Notes: a model not told the origin generated them from the letters alone. DNA of 35,347 nucleotides from Streptomyces ureilyticus (GCF_011045025.1 NZ_JAAKZX010000093.1:1-35347), one strand, 5' to 3'. Positions 7,938 through 17,122 are shown, numbered from the stretch's first letter. Translations and numbers: made by a program.

Positions 7938-10016
7938 TTGACAGCGCGCCACAAGGAGTCCCGCGACCCGCGCGGCCATTGGTGGTTACTCCTCCTCGTC
8001 CTGCCCCTGATGGCCGCGGTCCTGTTCTTCCAGGGCTGGACCAGCCACGAGGTCGATGAGGCGAAGGCCCGCACCCCCTGCACCTCGCCCGCACCGGACG
8101 CCGTAGCAAGCGGCGGACCCGTCATCGGCATCAACCGGGGCGGCGTCCAGACCGCCAGGATGCCCGCCCGCACCGTGGCCCTGACCTTCGACGGCGGCCC
8201 CAACCCCGTCTGGACCCCGCGCTTCCTCGACCTGCTGCGGCAACACCGGGCACGCGCCACCTTCTTCCTCTTCGGCACCGATGCCGCGCGCTACCCCGAG
8301 CTGGTGCGGCGGATTCGCGCCGAGGGCCATGAGATCGCCTCGAACACGTACACCGGCGCCGTCATGGGCGAGTCGTCGCCCACCCGCTTCTCGGCGGAAC
8401 TCGGCCTGACCGAGAGCGCGTTGGCGAGCACCGCGGGTCAACGCCCGATGCTGCTGCGGCTGCCGCGGACCACCACGCCGGACACGCTGTGCGGCCGCGA
8501 GTGGCAGGCGGCGCAGAAGGCCGCCGAACGGGGTTACGTACTGGTCGCCGCCGACCCGGAGACCCGGAAGGCGAGGCAGGGCCTGGTCCGGCAGTTCAGC
8601 CAGACGTCGCTCGCCTACGGGGAGACGAAGAAGCTCCTGAAGAACCGCAACGTGGACCGCTTCACGACTGTGTCGGACGGGATGCGCCTTGACCCGTACG
8701 AGCCCGTGACCACCGTCGAGCGATGGCAGGGCACCTTCCTGACCTGGGTGACCAAGCTCGGGGACGCCTTCTCCAGCGCCATGAGCTGGGTACTCGGGAT
8801 CGCGGGCACCCTCGGACTGCTGCGCCTCGCACTGCTCGCCTACTTCGCCCGGAAACATGTCCGCCGCCTCGAGAGCTCCCGCCCCGGCGCGCCCTGGCTG
8901 CCGGAGGTGACCGAACCGGTGACGGTGCTGGTGCCCGCGTACAACGAAGAGGCCGGCATCGAGTCCACCGTCCTGTCCCTGCTGGCCTCCACCCACCGGC
9001 AGTTGCAGATCATCGTGATCGACGACGGCTCGACGGACCGTACGGCGGACATCGCCGAGGGGATCGGCGATCCGCGCGTGCAGGTGATCCGCAAGGTGAA
9101 CGAGGGCAAGGCGGCCGCCCTCAACACCGGGCTCGCACACACACGGCACGACATCGTGGTCATGGTCGACGCCGACACCGTCTTCGAACCGGACGCCATC
9201 GGCCGGCTCATCCAGTCGCTGGCCCACCCCGCCGTCGGCGCCGTCAGCGGCAACGCCAAGGTCGGCAACCGGCGCCGCCTGCTGGCGAAGTGGCAGCACC
9301 TGGAGTACTGCTTCGGCTTCAACCTCGACCGCCGGATGTTCGAGGTCCTGGAGTGCATGACCACGGTCCCCGGAGCCATCGGCGCCTACCGCCGGGACGC
9401 GCTGGTGAGTGTCGGAGGAGTCAGCGAGGACACCCTCGCCGAGGACACCGACCTCACGATGGCGCTGTGGCGGGCGGGCTGGCGGGTGCTCTACGAGGAG
9501 TCCGCCGTCGCCTGGACCGAAGTGCCCACCTCGCTGGGCCAGTTGTGGCGGCAGCGCTACCGCTGGTGCTACGGCACGATCCAGGCCATGTGGAAGCACC
9601 GCGGTGCCGTCCTGGACCGGGGAGTGTCAGGGCGCTTCGGCCGCCGCGGACTCACCTACATCGCGCTGTTCCAGGTCATCCTTCCGCTGCTCGCCCCGGT
9701 CATCGACGTGTTCGCCCTGTACGCGGTGCTGTTCCTCGACTCCTGGCTGGCGGCCGCCGTGTGGTTCAGCTTCGTGGGCGCCCAACTGGTCTGCGCCCAT
9801 TACGCGTTGAAGCTCGACGGCGAGAAGGTGCGGGCCCTGTGGTCGATGCCGTTCCAGCTCTTCGTGTACCGGCAGCTGACGTACCTGGTCGTCATCCAGT
9901 CCCTGGTCGCCCTGCTGTTCGGCAGCCGGCTCAAATGGCATCGCATGCGGCGTTCCGGCTCGGCCGCTGAACAGATCGGCGGCGCTGACTCGTATAAGAG
10001 CCTGACCACGAGGTGA
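7938..10016 (+). CDS. Fused NodB-like (degenerate polysaccharide deacetylase) and family 2 glycosyltransferase, membrane bound
   Basis: A 692-residue protein: a TM helix at about 15-33, an external NodB-like domain at 75-250, a TM at 283-303, a GT2 domain at 325-550, and C-terminal helices. The GT2 half is intact: DDGSTD at 362, DAD at 411, ED at 502 and QRYRW at 539, the set seen in processive chitin/hyaluronan/cellulose-type synthases. The NodB half has lost its chemistry: TFDDGP is TFDGGP (metal Asp is Gly86), the HxxxH metal pair reads NTYTG (136-140), and the substrate RPPYG-like motif is LRLPRTT. It probably makes an extracellular polysaccharide or envelope glycan with a non-catalytic external domain. 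The start is TTG, with GAGG just upstream. Codon 17 (7986-7988) is TTA, so translation should depend on the bldA tRNA. The LCP gene follows 29 bp downstream. Confidence 0.88.
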   Translation: MTARHKESRDPRGHWWLLLLVLPLMAAVLFFQGWTSHEVDEAKARTPCTSPAPDAVASGGPVIGINRGGVQTARMPARTVALTFDGGPNPVWTPRFLDLLRQHRARATFFLFGTDAARYPELVRRIRAEGHEIASNTYTGAVMGESSPTRFSAELGLTESALASTAGQRPMLLRLPRTTTPDTLCGREWQAAQKAAERGYVLVAADPETRKARQGLVRQFSQTSLAYGETKKLLKNRNVDRFTTVSDGMRLDPYEPVTTVERWQGTFLTWVTKLGDAFSSAMSWVLGIAGTLGLLRLALLAYFARKHVRRLESSRPGAPWLPEVTEPVTVLVPAYNEEAGIESTVLSLLASTHRQLQIIVIDDGSTDRTADIAEGIGDPRVQVIRKVNEGKAAALNTGLAHTRHDIVVMVDADTVFEPDAIGRLIQSLAHPAVGAVSGNAKVGNRRRLLAKWQHLEYCFGFNLDRRMFEVLECMTTVPGAIGAYRRDALVSVGGVSEDTLAEDTDLTMALWRAGWRVLYEESAVAWTEVPTSLGQLWRQRYRWCYGTIQAMWKHRGAVLDRGVSGRFGRRGLTYIALFQVILPLLAPVIDVFALYAVLFLDSWLAAAVWFSFVGAQLVCAHYALKLDGEKVRALWSMPFQLFVYRQLTYLVVIQSLVALLFGSRLKWHRMRRSGSAAEQIGGADSYKSLTTR

Positions 10017-10045
10017 GCGAGATGGCGTGAGGACTGGACAGACCG

Positions 10046-11299
10046 ATGAGCGAGTGGACTGACCGTCTGCCGGACAACGACGGGGGTGGCTGGAGAGACG
10101 GCGGCTGGGACGGGAGCGCCCGGCCGGATCCGGCGCGGGGCGACCGGGCGCCGGTGACGGACGGGAACCCGGCCCCGCCCCCGTGGCGCACCGCGCCCCT
10201 GCCCGGTATGCCGTCGTCCGCCGGCGCGGGCCGTATGGACGCCGAGCACCAGCCCCACCGGCACCGCGCCAGATCCCGCAGAGGCAGGGTTCCCGACAGC
10301 GGCGGCAGATCCAGGCGCCGCCCCGCCCGGCGTAAGCGGACCGTGCGGGTGGCGATCGTCGGACTCGCCGTCATGCTCGTCTCTCCTGTCGGCGCGTACG
10401 TGTGGGCCGACACCGAGCTCACCAAGGAGGTCGACCTGGGCGCGCTCCCGGAGCGACCCGCGCGGGGCAAGGGGACCAACTATCTGATCGTGGGCTCGGA
10501 CAGCCGCGAGGGTCTGTCCGAGCAGGCCAGGCAGGATCTGCGGGCCGGCTCGACCGAGGGTCGCCGCACCGACTCGATGATCCTGCTGCACACCGGCGCC
10601 AACGGCACCACGATGATGAGCCTGCCACGCGACTCGTGGGTGACCCTCCCGTCGTTCGTCCGCCCCGAGAACGGCCGGAACTATCGCGGGGCGAACAAGC
10701 TGAACGCGTCGTTCTCCCTGGGCGGCCCCGAACTGCTCGTGCAGACCATCGAGCGCAACACGGGCCTGCACATCGACCACTACGCGGAGATCGGCTTCGC
10801 GGGCTTCGTCGGGATCGTGGACGCGGTCGGCGGCGTCGACATGTGCCTGGACCGCGCCATCAAGGACAAGGACTCGGGCGCGAACCTGCAGAAGGGCTGC
10901 CAGACCCTGAACGGCGCCGAGGCACTGGCGTTCGTACGGCAGCGCAAGCAAGAAGCCCAGGGCGACCTGGGCCGTACCCAGAACCAGCAGAAGTTCCTCG
11001 CCGCGCTCGCCAAGAAGGCGGTCAACCGCCAGACGCTCCTCAACCCGACCAGGGTCTTACCGACCGCCGACGCGGGCCTCAACACCCTCATCGTGGACAA
11101 GGACACAAGCCTGCCGGATCTCGTGGACCTGTTCCAGGCGATGCGCAAGGTCACGGCGGGCAACGGGCGCCAGATCAACGTCCCCGTCGCCGACCCGGCA
11201 TTCAGGTCACCCCAGGGCGTCGCGGTGAAGTGGGACATGCGCCAGGCGCGGCAGCTGTTCGCACAATTGCGGGACGACCAGCCGGTGACGGTGAAGTAG
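10046..11299 (+). CDS. LCP (LytR-CpsA-Psr) family glycopolymer ligase
   Basis: A 417-residue type II membrane protein. A disordered basic cytosolic tail (about 1-105, ending RRPARRKRTVR) precedes one TM helix (about 107-126), then the external LCP domain. Conserved features are NYLIVGSDSREG, RRTDSMILLH, MSLPRDSWV, RGANKLNASFSLGGPELLVQTIE, GFVGIVDAVGGVDMCL and EALAFVRQRKQ...GDLGRTQNQQKFL, which contain the acidic and arginine residues that bind the polyprenyl pyrophosphate substrate. LCP proteins transfer lipid-linked glycopolymers to peptidoglycan. Its place 29 bp after a GT2 synthase suggests it attaches that polymer. It has one TTA codon (11057-11059, residue 338). It ends 3 bp from the convergent flavoprotein gene, leaving no room for an intergenic terminator. 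Confidence 0.92.
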   Translation: MSEWTDRLPDNDGGGWRDGGWDGSARPDPARGDRAPVTDGNPAPPPWRTAPLPGMPSSAGAGRMDAEHQPHRHRARSRRGRVPDSGGRSRRRPARRKRTVRVAIVGLAVMLVSPVGAYVWADTELTKEVDLGALPERPARGKGTNYLIVGSDSREGLSEQARQDLRAGSTEGRRTDSMILLHTGANGTTMMSLPRDSWVTLPSFVRPENGRNYRGANKLNASFSLGGPELLVQTIERNTGLHIDHYAEIGFAGFVGIVDAVGGVDMCLDRAIKDKDSGANLQKGCQTLNGAEALAFVRQRKQEAQGDLGRTQNQQKFLAALAKKAVNRQTLLNPTRVLPTADAGLNTLIVDKDTSLPDLVDLFQAMRKVTAGNGRQINVPVADPAFRSPQGVAVKWDMRQARQLFAQLRDDQPVTVK

Positions 11300-11302
11300 C
11301 CG

Positions 11303-12511
11303 TCAGAGGAAGGGAGTTCCCGCGTCGAGCCCGGACAGGACCCGGCCGTACAGCTCCAGGTTGGTGGCCGGGTTCACGAAGGAATGCAAGCTCAGCGCGT
11401 GCAGATCGCGCACGGCCCGCTGGATGGGCACCTCCCGGTGCAGGGACGAGGCACCGGAGGCGGAGCCGATCAGATCGACGGCCTCCTTGCACAGCCGCGT
11501 CACATAGCCGCTCTGCGCCCGGATCCTCGCCCGTTCTTCGAGCGCGTACGGATCGCCGCCGTCCGCCCTGGCCTCGATCAGCGCGACCATGTCGCCGGTC
11601 AGCAGCTCGGCGCAGGAGATCTTCATCGCCGCCTCGGCGGCCTGCAGATGCGTGACCGCCGCCTCGCTCTGCCGCTCGTAGAAGGTGTACGTGATGCCCC
11701 GCCGGTGGATCCGCTCGGTGAATTCCGCCAGGGCGCCTCGCGCCACACCGAGCGCGCCCGGCGTGATCCACGCGCAGAACAGCATGAGCACCGGCATGCG
11801 GTAGAAGGGGTCCTCGGCATTGGTCTTCGATGGGAAGGCGCCGCCGAGCAGCGGCCCGACCGGCAGCACGCGATGCGCGGGGACGAAGACGTCGCGGGCG
11901 ACGACACTGTTGCTGCCGCTGCCGGCCAGACCCGAGACATGCCAGTCGTCGAGGACGTCCAACTCGGCCAGGGGAACGGCGGTCCACAGCACCTCGGGCG
12001 GCCCGTCCCGCTGGTCGCCGGACTCGACCCGGACCGTCAGCAGATGCCAGTCGGCGTCCTGGCACCCGGTGGCGAAGCCGGAGGTCCCGTTGACGATGTA
12101 ACCGCCGTCCCGCGCGACCGCCGTCGCGTCCGGGATGAGGGTGCCGCCGACCCGCACGTCGGGGCTGGTGAAGATCTCGTCCTGTGCCTCGTCGGGGAGG
12201 AGCGCCGCGATGTACGAGCACCCGGCCTGGATCAGCGCCATGAAGCCGGCCGAACCGCATGCGCTCGAGACCTCGGCCAGCGCGTCCACCTGGGTCCGCA
12301 GGCTCGACTGGTAACCGCCATACCGCTTCGGCACGTTCATCCGGTGGATCCCGGCCTCCGTCAGCGCCGTGACGACCTCACTCGTCACCCGCCTCTGCTG
12401 CTCGGTGCGCAGGGCGTGTTCGCGGATGAGGGGCTGTAACGCCCGTATACGTTCGACGAGTTCGGCATCGCTGCGAGGTGCGGTGGGACGAGGTGCGGAC
12501 GACACAGCCAT
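11303..12511 (-). CDS. Acyl-CoA dehydrogenase-like flavin-dependent enzyme (HsaA/HpaB-type monooxygenase group)
   Basis: A 402-residue protein of the acyl-CoA dehydrogenase superfamily. N-terminal helical domain: IREHALRTEQQRRVTSEVVTALTEAG and VPKRYGGYQ; middle beta domain: GGTLIPDATAVARDGGYIVNG, GFATGCQDADW and SGLAGSGSNSVVARDVFVP; C-terminal helical domain about 220-402. The pattern fits the two-component flavin monooxygenase branch (HsaA, p-hydroxyphenylacetate hydroxylase) more than true fatty-acyl dehydrogenases; such enzymes need a separate flavin reductase. The substrate is unknown. ATG at 12511 is preceded by GGGAGG at good spacing, so the longer frame to 12544 is rejected. Codon 25 (12437-12439 on the minus strand) is TTA, a bldA-type control point. 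Confidence 0.82.
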   Translation of the reverse strand: MAVSSAPRPTAPRSDAELVERIRALQPLIREHALRTEQQRRVTSEVVTALTEAGIHRMNVPKRYGGYQSSLRTQVDALAEVSSACGSAGFMALIQAGCSYIAALLPDEAQDEIFTSPDVRVGGTLIPDATAVARDGGYIVNGTSGFATGCQDADWHLLTVRVESGDQRDGPPEVLWTAVPLAELDVLDDWHVSGLAGSGSNSVVARDVFVPAHRVLPVGPLLGGAFPSKTNAEDPFYRMPVLMLFCAWITPGALGVARGALAEFTERIHRRGITYTFYERQSEAAVTHLQAAEAAMKISCAELLTGDMVALIEARADGGDPYALEERARIRAQSGYVTRLCKEAVDLIGSASGASSLHREVPIQRAVRDLHALSLHSFVNPATNLELYGRVLSGLDAGTPFL

Positions 12512-12612
12512 GGACGACGACCTCCCGGCACGACGAGTCATCACCGTGACCCGGATCGCCGGACACTGTCAACGCCCCTTTACGCCACGGGTGTTCGGGA
12601 GCAGGTGAACCG

Positions 12613-14691
12613 TTACGTCTGCTTCTGGGCGCGGGCGATGAGCAGGGCCACGTCGTCGTGGTTGTCGGGGTGGTGCAGGGTGCTCAGGAGGAGGTCGCAG
12701 ACGTCTTCCAGGGGGCGGGTGGGGTCGTCGAGGAGGCTCAGGAGCGTGTCGAGGCGTTCGTCGAGGGTGTGCTGGCGGGTCTCGACGAGACCGTCCGTGT
12801 AGAACACGAGCTGGTCGCCGGGGTGGAGGTCGACGGTGGTGGTCGAGAAGGGGACGCCGCCCACGCCCAGCGGTGCCCCGGTGGGCAGTTCGAGCAGCTT
12901 CGGGCGGTGGCCGGCCCGGACGAGCGCGGGCGGCAGGTGCCCTGCGTTGGCGAAACTGCACTGCCGCTCATGGGGATCGTGCACGGCGTACACACAGGTG
13001 GCGATGTAGTGGTCCAGGCCCTCGGTGATCTTGTCGAGGTGCTCCAGGAGCCGGGCGGGATCCAGATCGAGCGCGGCCAGGGTGCTGGTCGCGGTACGCA
13101 GCCGGCCCATGGTCGCGGCGGCGTTGATGCCGCTGCCCATCACGTCACCCACGACCAGCGCGGTCTTGCCGCCGTCCAGGGGAAGCACGTCGAACCAGTC
13201 GCCGCCGACCTCACCGACCGCACCCGCGGGCTGGTAGCGGGAGGCGACTTCGAGCCCGGTCGTCTCGGGCGGATGGCTGGGCAGCAGGCTGCGCTGGAGG
13301 GTGACGGCGGTGTTGCGGGCGTTCTGGTACCAGCGCGCGTTGTCGATCTGTACCGCCGCACGGGCGGCCAGCTCCCGGGCGAGCAGGAGGTCGTCCTCGC
13401 CGAACGGCCGCGGGTTGCGGGTCCGCTTGAGCTCGAGGGCGCCGAGCACTTCGCCGCGCGCGATCAGCGGCACCGCCAGATACGAGTGGACGCCTGCCCG
13501 CGCCAGCAGCGCCGCCGACTCCGGATCGCGGGCTATGCGGACCAGGTCGCTGTCCTCCACCCGCGCCACCATGACCGGAAGACCCGTCCGTACGCACTGG
13601 GTGACGAGCCGATCGGGCTCATAGCGGGCGACCTGCCCGGCGGGGTCGGCCGCCCCGAGCGCTTCGCTGACATGGTCCGCCTGGACGGCCAGCGCCCGGA
13701 TCACCGCCGGCTGAGCCGGCCGGAGAACGCTGGGGCGGCCCTCCATCACCGCTTCGAGCAGATCCACGGCCGCGACGTCGGCGAGTTCCGGAACGGCCAC
13801 ATCCGCCAACTCATGGGCGGTACGGTCCAGTTCCAGCGTGGTGCCGATACGGGTCGTGGCGTCGGCGATGACGGCCAGGCGCCGTCGCGCGGCCTCGGCC
13901 TCGATGTTCGCCCGGTGCCGCTCGGTGACGTCCACGACCGACGTGGCCACGCCCAGCACCGTACCGAGGGAGTCCTCCAGCCGGTAGAACGAGAGCGACC
14001 AGGCGTGGTCCTCGTCAGGATCGGCCGGGGTACGGCCGACGGTGTGCTGCTCGATGAGCGGGACGCCGGTGTCCAGCACCTGGCGCGCCGCGGCCTCCAG
14101 GGCGTCGGCGTCGACAGACGGCAGGACCTCGGGGACCGTCCGGCCGATGTGCTCCTTCGCGGCGACGCCGTTGATGCGCTCCATCGCCGGGTTGACCGAC
14201 ACATACCGCAGATCCGTGTCCAGAACGGACAGGCCGATCGGCGACTGCGAGACCATCCGCGCCGACAGCGCCACGTCCCGCTCCAGCCGGCGCACGGTCG
14301 ACTGATCGGCGGCGAGACCGAGGGCGTACACGGAACCGCGGTCGTCCAACAGCCGCATGTTCCGGAACTCCACGAGGCGCGTGGTGCCGTCCTTGCGCCG
14401 TACGGGGAAGGCTCCGGCCCAGCCCTCACCGGTGAGCATGACGTCGGCGAACAGCTTGACGACGAGATCGGCGTGCTGCTCGTGGACCATCAGCCGGGCC
14501 GCGTACTCGCCGAGCGCCTCCTGCGCCGTGTAGCCGAACAGTTCCTCGGCCTGCGGGCTCCACAGCACGACGCGCCCCTTGGTGTTGAGCACCACCGAGG
14601 CCACGCCCAGCACATCGAGCAGCCCGCTCGGCTGCACCGGCCCGCGAACGGGCTCGTCACCCTGGGTCACGGGAGATCCGGCTGCGCTCAT
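12613..14691 (-). CDS. PAS-PAS-GAF-SpoIIE serine phosphatase
   Basis: A cytosolic signalling phosphatase of about 692 residues. PAS 1 (about 20-130) begins LLDVLGVASVVLNTKGRVVLWSP; PAS 2 (about 145-260) holds LDTDLRYVSVNPAMERINGV. A GAF domain (about 275-460) follows, then the SpoIIE/PP2C domain (about 480-692) with metal-binding segments GGDWFDVLP, GDVMGSG, FYTDGLVE and DDVALLIAR. Such proteins dephosphorylate anti-anti-sigma factors in partner-switching pathways that free stress sigma factors. The C-terminal anti-sigma kinase domain of the paralogue at 31304-34105 is absent. The start is uncertain: ATG at 14691 is the best N-terminus, but its ribosome site is poor, and GTG at 14700 or the frame to 14799 are alternatives. 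Confidence 0.85.
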   Translation of the reverse strand: MSAAGSPVTQGDEPVRGPVQPSGLLDVLGVASVVLNTKGRVVLWSPQAEELFGYTAQEALGEYAARLMVHEQHADLVVKLFADVMLTGEGWAGAFPVRRKDGTTRLVEFRNMRLLDDRGSVYALGLAADQSTVRRLERDVALSARMVSQSPIGLSVLDTDLRYVSVNPAMERINGVAAKEHIGRTVPEVLPSVDADALEAAARQVLDTGVPLIEQHTVGRTPADPDEDHAWSLSFYRLEDSLGTVLGVATSVVDVTERHRANIEAEAARRRLAVIADATTRIGTTLELDRTAHELADVAVPELADVAAVDLLEAVMEGRPSVLRPAQPAVIRALAVQADHVSEALGAADPAGQVARYEPDRLVTQCVRTGLPVMVARVEDSDLVRIARDPESAALLARAGVHSYLAVPLIARGEVLGALELKRTRNPRPFGEDDLLLARELAARAAVQIDNARWYQNARNTAVTLQRSLLPSHPPETTGLEVASRYQPAGAVGEVGGDWFDVLPLDGGKTALVVGDVMGSGINAAATMGRLRTATSTLAALDLDPARLLEHLDKITEGLDHYIATCVYAVHDPHERQCSFANAGHLPPALVRAGHRPKLLELPTGAPLGVGGVPFSTTTVDLHPGDQLVFYTDGLVETRQHTLDERLDTLLSLLDDPTRPLEDVCDLLLSTLHHPDNHDDVALLIARAQKQT

Positions 14692-15039
14692 CCCTCGCAC
14701 CGCCTTAGGTCCTCGCGGCACACCGTTCCACGCGCCGACTCTCCCACTCTTATCGCGGCCACGCTGTCCTCCGGCATCACCTTCGTCTTCCTCCACCATC
14801 CCTCAACACAGCACCGGCTGTCCGGCGAAGACGCCGGGAGGGCAAGGGAGATCACGGCCGGACCGGCGACGCCTCGTAGCAGATCACCGCATACGTCACG
14901 ATCCGCCGCCCCGGCGGCGGTGACGCTTCGGGTCGGCGATGTGGGGGAGCCGACGTCGCTTTCGTGACCTGGGCCATTTCTCCCGGGCGAGCGGCGGGCT
15001 ACTGTTCTGCTCCCCACCCCCGGTGATTGCGGACGGCCC
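14692..15039. other. Divergent intergenic region with an imperfect inverted repeat
   Basis: 348 bp separate the SpoIIE gene from the unknown gene at 15040. I see no convincing gene. An inverted repeat spans 14894-14925, with outer arms CGTCAC/GTGACG around an inner CCGCC/GGCGG stem, and a small hairpin lies at 14822-14837 (CCGGCG-AAGA-CGCCGG). Promoters for both flanking genes must lie here, but no clear -35/-10 pair stands out. Confidence 0.4.
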
Positions 15040-15567
15040 GTGCACGCAGAACTCTCCCCGGTCATAGCGGCGACCGCTCAGTGGCTGACGTGTGCGTATC
15101 CGCCGGGCGGCGGTGCGCTGGACGCCGCGCTCTGCGAGGCGCAGGCCCGGCAGGCCGTGACCGTCGCGGCGTGGCTGCGCTATCCGACGCCGATGGACGC
15201 CGCGCTCGTCGGCGTGGCGGGCCCCGGAGGCGCCGACCGGCTCGACTGGGTCACGGGAGCGGAGGGGGCCGCGGCCGACGACGCGGACGGGTACGCGTGG
15301 CGGACGTGGGTGGACGAGGTGGTGGCGAGTTGGGCGGCCTGCCTGCTCACCGACCCGCTGCTGGCCGGGCAGGCGGTGTCCGCGCTCGCCGACTCCAGCC
15401 ACACGGTCTCGGCTCCGGCCGAGTTCCGCCGCCTGACCGCACCCGACGACCGCGACCGGCGGGCGGCTGCGCTGCTGCGCCACCCCGACCTCCTCGCGCC
15501 GATAGCCGAGCTGCACTTCGCGGACCTCTTCGACCGACTGCGGCCGGGGCAGGCGCTGAGCGCCTGA
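15040..15567 (+). CDS. Conserved-looking hypothetical protein
   Basis: A 175-residue protein of unknown function. It starts at GTG (15040; HAELSPVIAATAQW) and has third-position GC bias as expected of a real gene. It is acidic and alanine-rich, predicted all-helical, with no signal peptide or membrane segment, no cysteine cluster and no motif I recognise. Several tryptophans (TAQWLTC, VAAWLRY, YAWRTWVDEVVASWAACLL) suggest a packed helical core. It stands alone between a divergent phosphatase gene and a convergent hemerythrin gene, so context gives no function. Confidence 0.6.
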   Translation: MHAELSPVIAATAQWLTCAYPPGGGALDAALCEAQARQAVTVAAWLRYPTPMDAALVGVAGPGGADRLDWVTGAEGAAADDADGYAWRTWVDEVVASWAACLLTDPLLAGQAVSALADSSHTVSAPAEFRRLTAPDDRDRRAAALLRHPDLLAPIAELHFADLFDRLRPGQALSA

Positions 15568-15681
15568 AACAGGGGGCGACCAAGGCCGGGGCACACGGCC
15601 CCTGCCGTCATGGACGGAAGTCGGTCGTTGGCCGCCGAAGACAGCCTTGCTCACCTCGGCAGCCGCCGGACCACCTCGCCG

Positions 15682-16245
15682 TCAGGCCTTCTTCCCGCGA
15701 CCCGTCAGCACGTCGCGTACGCGGTCGACCAGTCCGGCTCCGGGCGCCAGGAGCTTGTTGGCCGGGGGTTTGGCCGGTGCGGAGGGGTGCGGACGCGTCG
15801 GCGCCAGCTTCTTCGCCTGCCGGACCTTGTTGCCCAGCTCGTCGAGCGCCTCGGCGGTAGCCGTGTCGCGCAGCATGGGGAAGAGGTTCTCCTCCTCATC
15901 GGCGATGTGCGAGCGGACCTCGTTCATGAGCATGCCGATGAGCCGGTCGAACTCGGCATCGCTCGCCTCGCAGCTCTCCAGGTCCTTCATGATCTGCTCG
16001 GCCTTGGAATGGTCCTCGATCTCCTTGTCGGCCAAGGTGTCCCCGCCCGGCAGGTACTGCCGCACGGCCGGGTAGAGGTACTCCTCCTCGGCCACCGAGT
16101 GCCGTACGAGCTCCATGGTGGCCTGATCTGCGTAGAGCTTGCGGTCCTTGTCGCCGGGCGGCAGTGCCTCGATCCGGCCGAAGAGCTCCTCGACCTCCCG
16201 GTGGTCGGTCACCAGCTCGGTGATGACGTTTCCCTCGTGTGCCAT
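15682..16245 (-). CDS. Hemerythrin HHE-domain protein
   Basis: A 187-residue cytosolic protein with a hemerythrin-like four-helix bundle that should hold a di-iron site. Ligand positions are seen in TDHREVEELFGRIE, RHSVAEEEYLYPAVRQY, IEDHSKAEQIMKDLE and VRSHIADEEENLFPML, which give the H...HxxxE...H...HxxxE set. Prokaryotic HHE proteins sense or buffer oxygen, nitric oxide or peroxide; the exact role is open. About 45 residues at the C-terminus are a basic, proline-rich tail (PTRPHPSAPAKPPANK) ending TGRGKKA. ATG at 16245 lies 8 bases after GGAGG. The ribosome site is tandemly duplicated (GGAGGTACT twice), through a 9-bp direct repeat at 16248-16265. Confidence 0.88.
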   Translation of the reverse strand: MAHEGNVITELVTDHREVEELFGRIEALPPGDKDRKLYADQATMELVRHSVAEEEYLYPAVRQYLPGGDTLADKEIEDHSKAEQIMKDLESCEASDAEFDRLIGMLMNEVRSHIADEEENLFPMLRDTATAEALDELGNKVRQAKKLAPTRPHPSAPAKPPANKLLAPGAGLVDRVRDVLTGRGKKA

Positions 16246-16354
16246 GTCCAGTACCTCCAGTACCTCCGTCAAGGTGCGGCGGCCCCTGGTCAGGACCCCA
16301 CTCGGCGTCCGGGTGCCCCCGCCGGGGGAGAGCTAACGCCCGGCCGGCGCCTGC

Positions 16355-17122
16355 TCAGCCGACGGCGCCGGCGGAGGCGGAAGCCGTCGTCGGCGCCTCG
16401 TGGCCGTGCAGGTGGTACACGCTGAACGCCCTGCGGATGACCGGCTGCGCGACATTGCGGACCGGGACACCGCCGCTGGTCATCCCGTGTTCCGTACCGG
16501 CGTGGGCGTGTCCGTGGACGGCCAGGTCCGCGCCCGCCGTGTCGATCGCCTCGGCCAGCAGATAGCTGCCGAGGAACGGATAGATCTCCGGGGGCTCACC
16601 GGCCAGCGTGTCCGGCACGGGGGAGAAGTGCGTGAGCGCCACCCGCGTCCCGCAGCCCTGCCCGGCCAGTTCGTCCAGCGCCGTACGCAGACCATCGGCG
16701 CAGCGGCGCGTGTACCGGATGAACTCCTTCATCAGCGGTTCGCCGAACTCACTGCCACTGCGGCCGACGAACCCGCCACCGAAGCCCTTCGTACCGGCGA
16801 CGCCGACACGGGCGCCGTCGACCTCGACGACCATGCCCTGCCCCTCGAGAACCCGCACACCCGCCGCGTTCAGAACGGCGGCGACCTCCTCCGGCTTCTC
16901 GTCGTGGTGGTCGTGATTGCCGAGCACGGCGACGACCGGTACCGGCAGACCGGTCACCTCCTCGGCGACCACCCGCGCCTCCTCCGGCGTGCCGTGCCGG
17001 GTCAGGTCACCGGCGAGGAGCAGCAGGTCGGCACAGTCGGGCAGCGTGTCGAAAGCAGGCCTGAGCAGGCCCTGGCTGTCCAGCCCCATATGAATGTCCC
17101 CGACGGCCGCGACGCGGATCAT
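16355..17122 (-). CDS. Calcineurin-like metallophosphoesterase
   Basis: A 255-residue cytosolic phosphoesterase. All five metallophosphoesterase motifs are visible: GDIHMG near residue 8, AGDLTRHG near 40, LGNHDHHDEKPEE near 67, LTHFSP near 162 and GHAHAG near 205. This is a complete two-metal site. The substrate (phosphoprotein, nucleotide or nucleic-acid end) is unknown. The start at 17122 has a GGAGGAGG site and overlaps the stop of the small upstream gene (ATGA), so it is the third gene of a tightly coupled operon with a nucleotidyltransferase and a BON-like protein. The long open frame to 17677 is a read-through of the neighbouring genes in another frame and was rejected. Confidence 0.9.
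   Translation of the reverse strand: MIRVAAVGDIHMGLDSQGLLRPAFDTLPDCADLLLLAGDLTRHGTPEEARVVAEEVTGLPVPVVAVLGNHDHHDEKPEEVAAVLNAAGVRVLEGQGMVVEVDGARVGVAGTKGFGGGFVGRSGSEFGEPLMKEFIRYTRRCADGLRTALDELAGQGCGTRVALTHFSPVPDTLAGEPPEIYPFLGSYLLAEAIDTAGADLAVHGHAHAGTEHGMTSGGVPVRNVAQPVIRRAFSVYHLHGHEAPTTASASAGAVG

Noticed and set aside
7986..9599. A 537-codon open frame antisense to the NodB-GT2 gene
   Set aside because: Mirror of a real gene; no family motifs and low-complexity composition.
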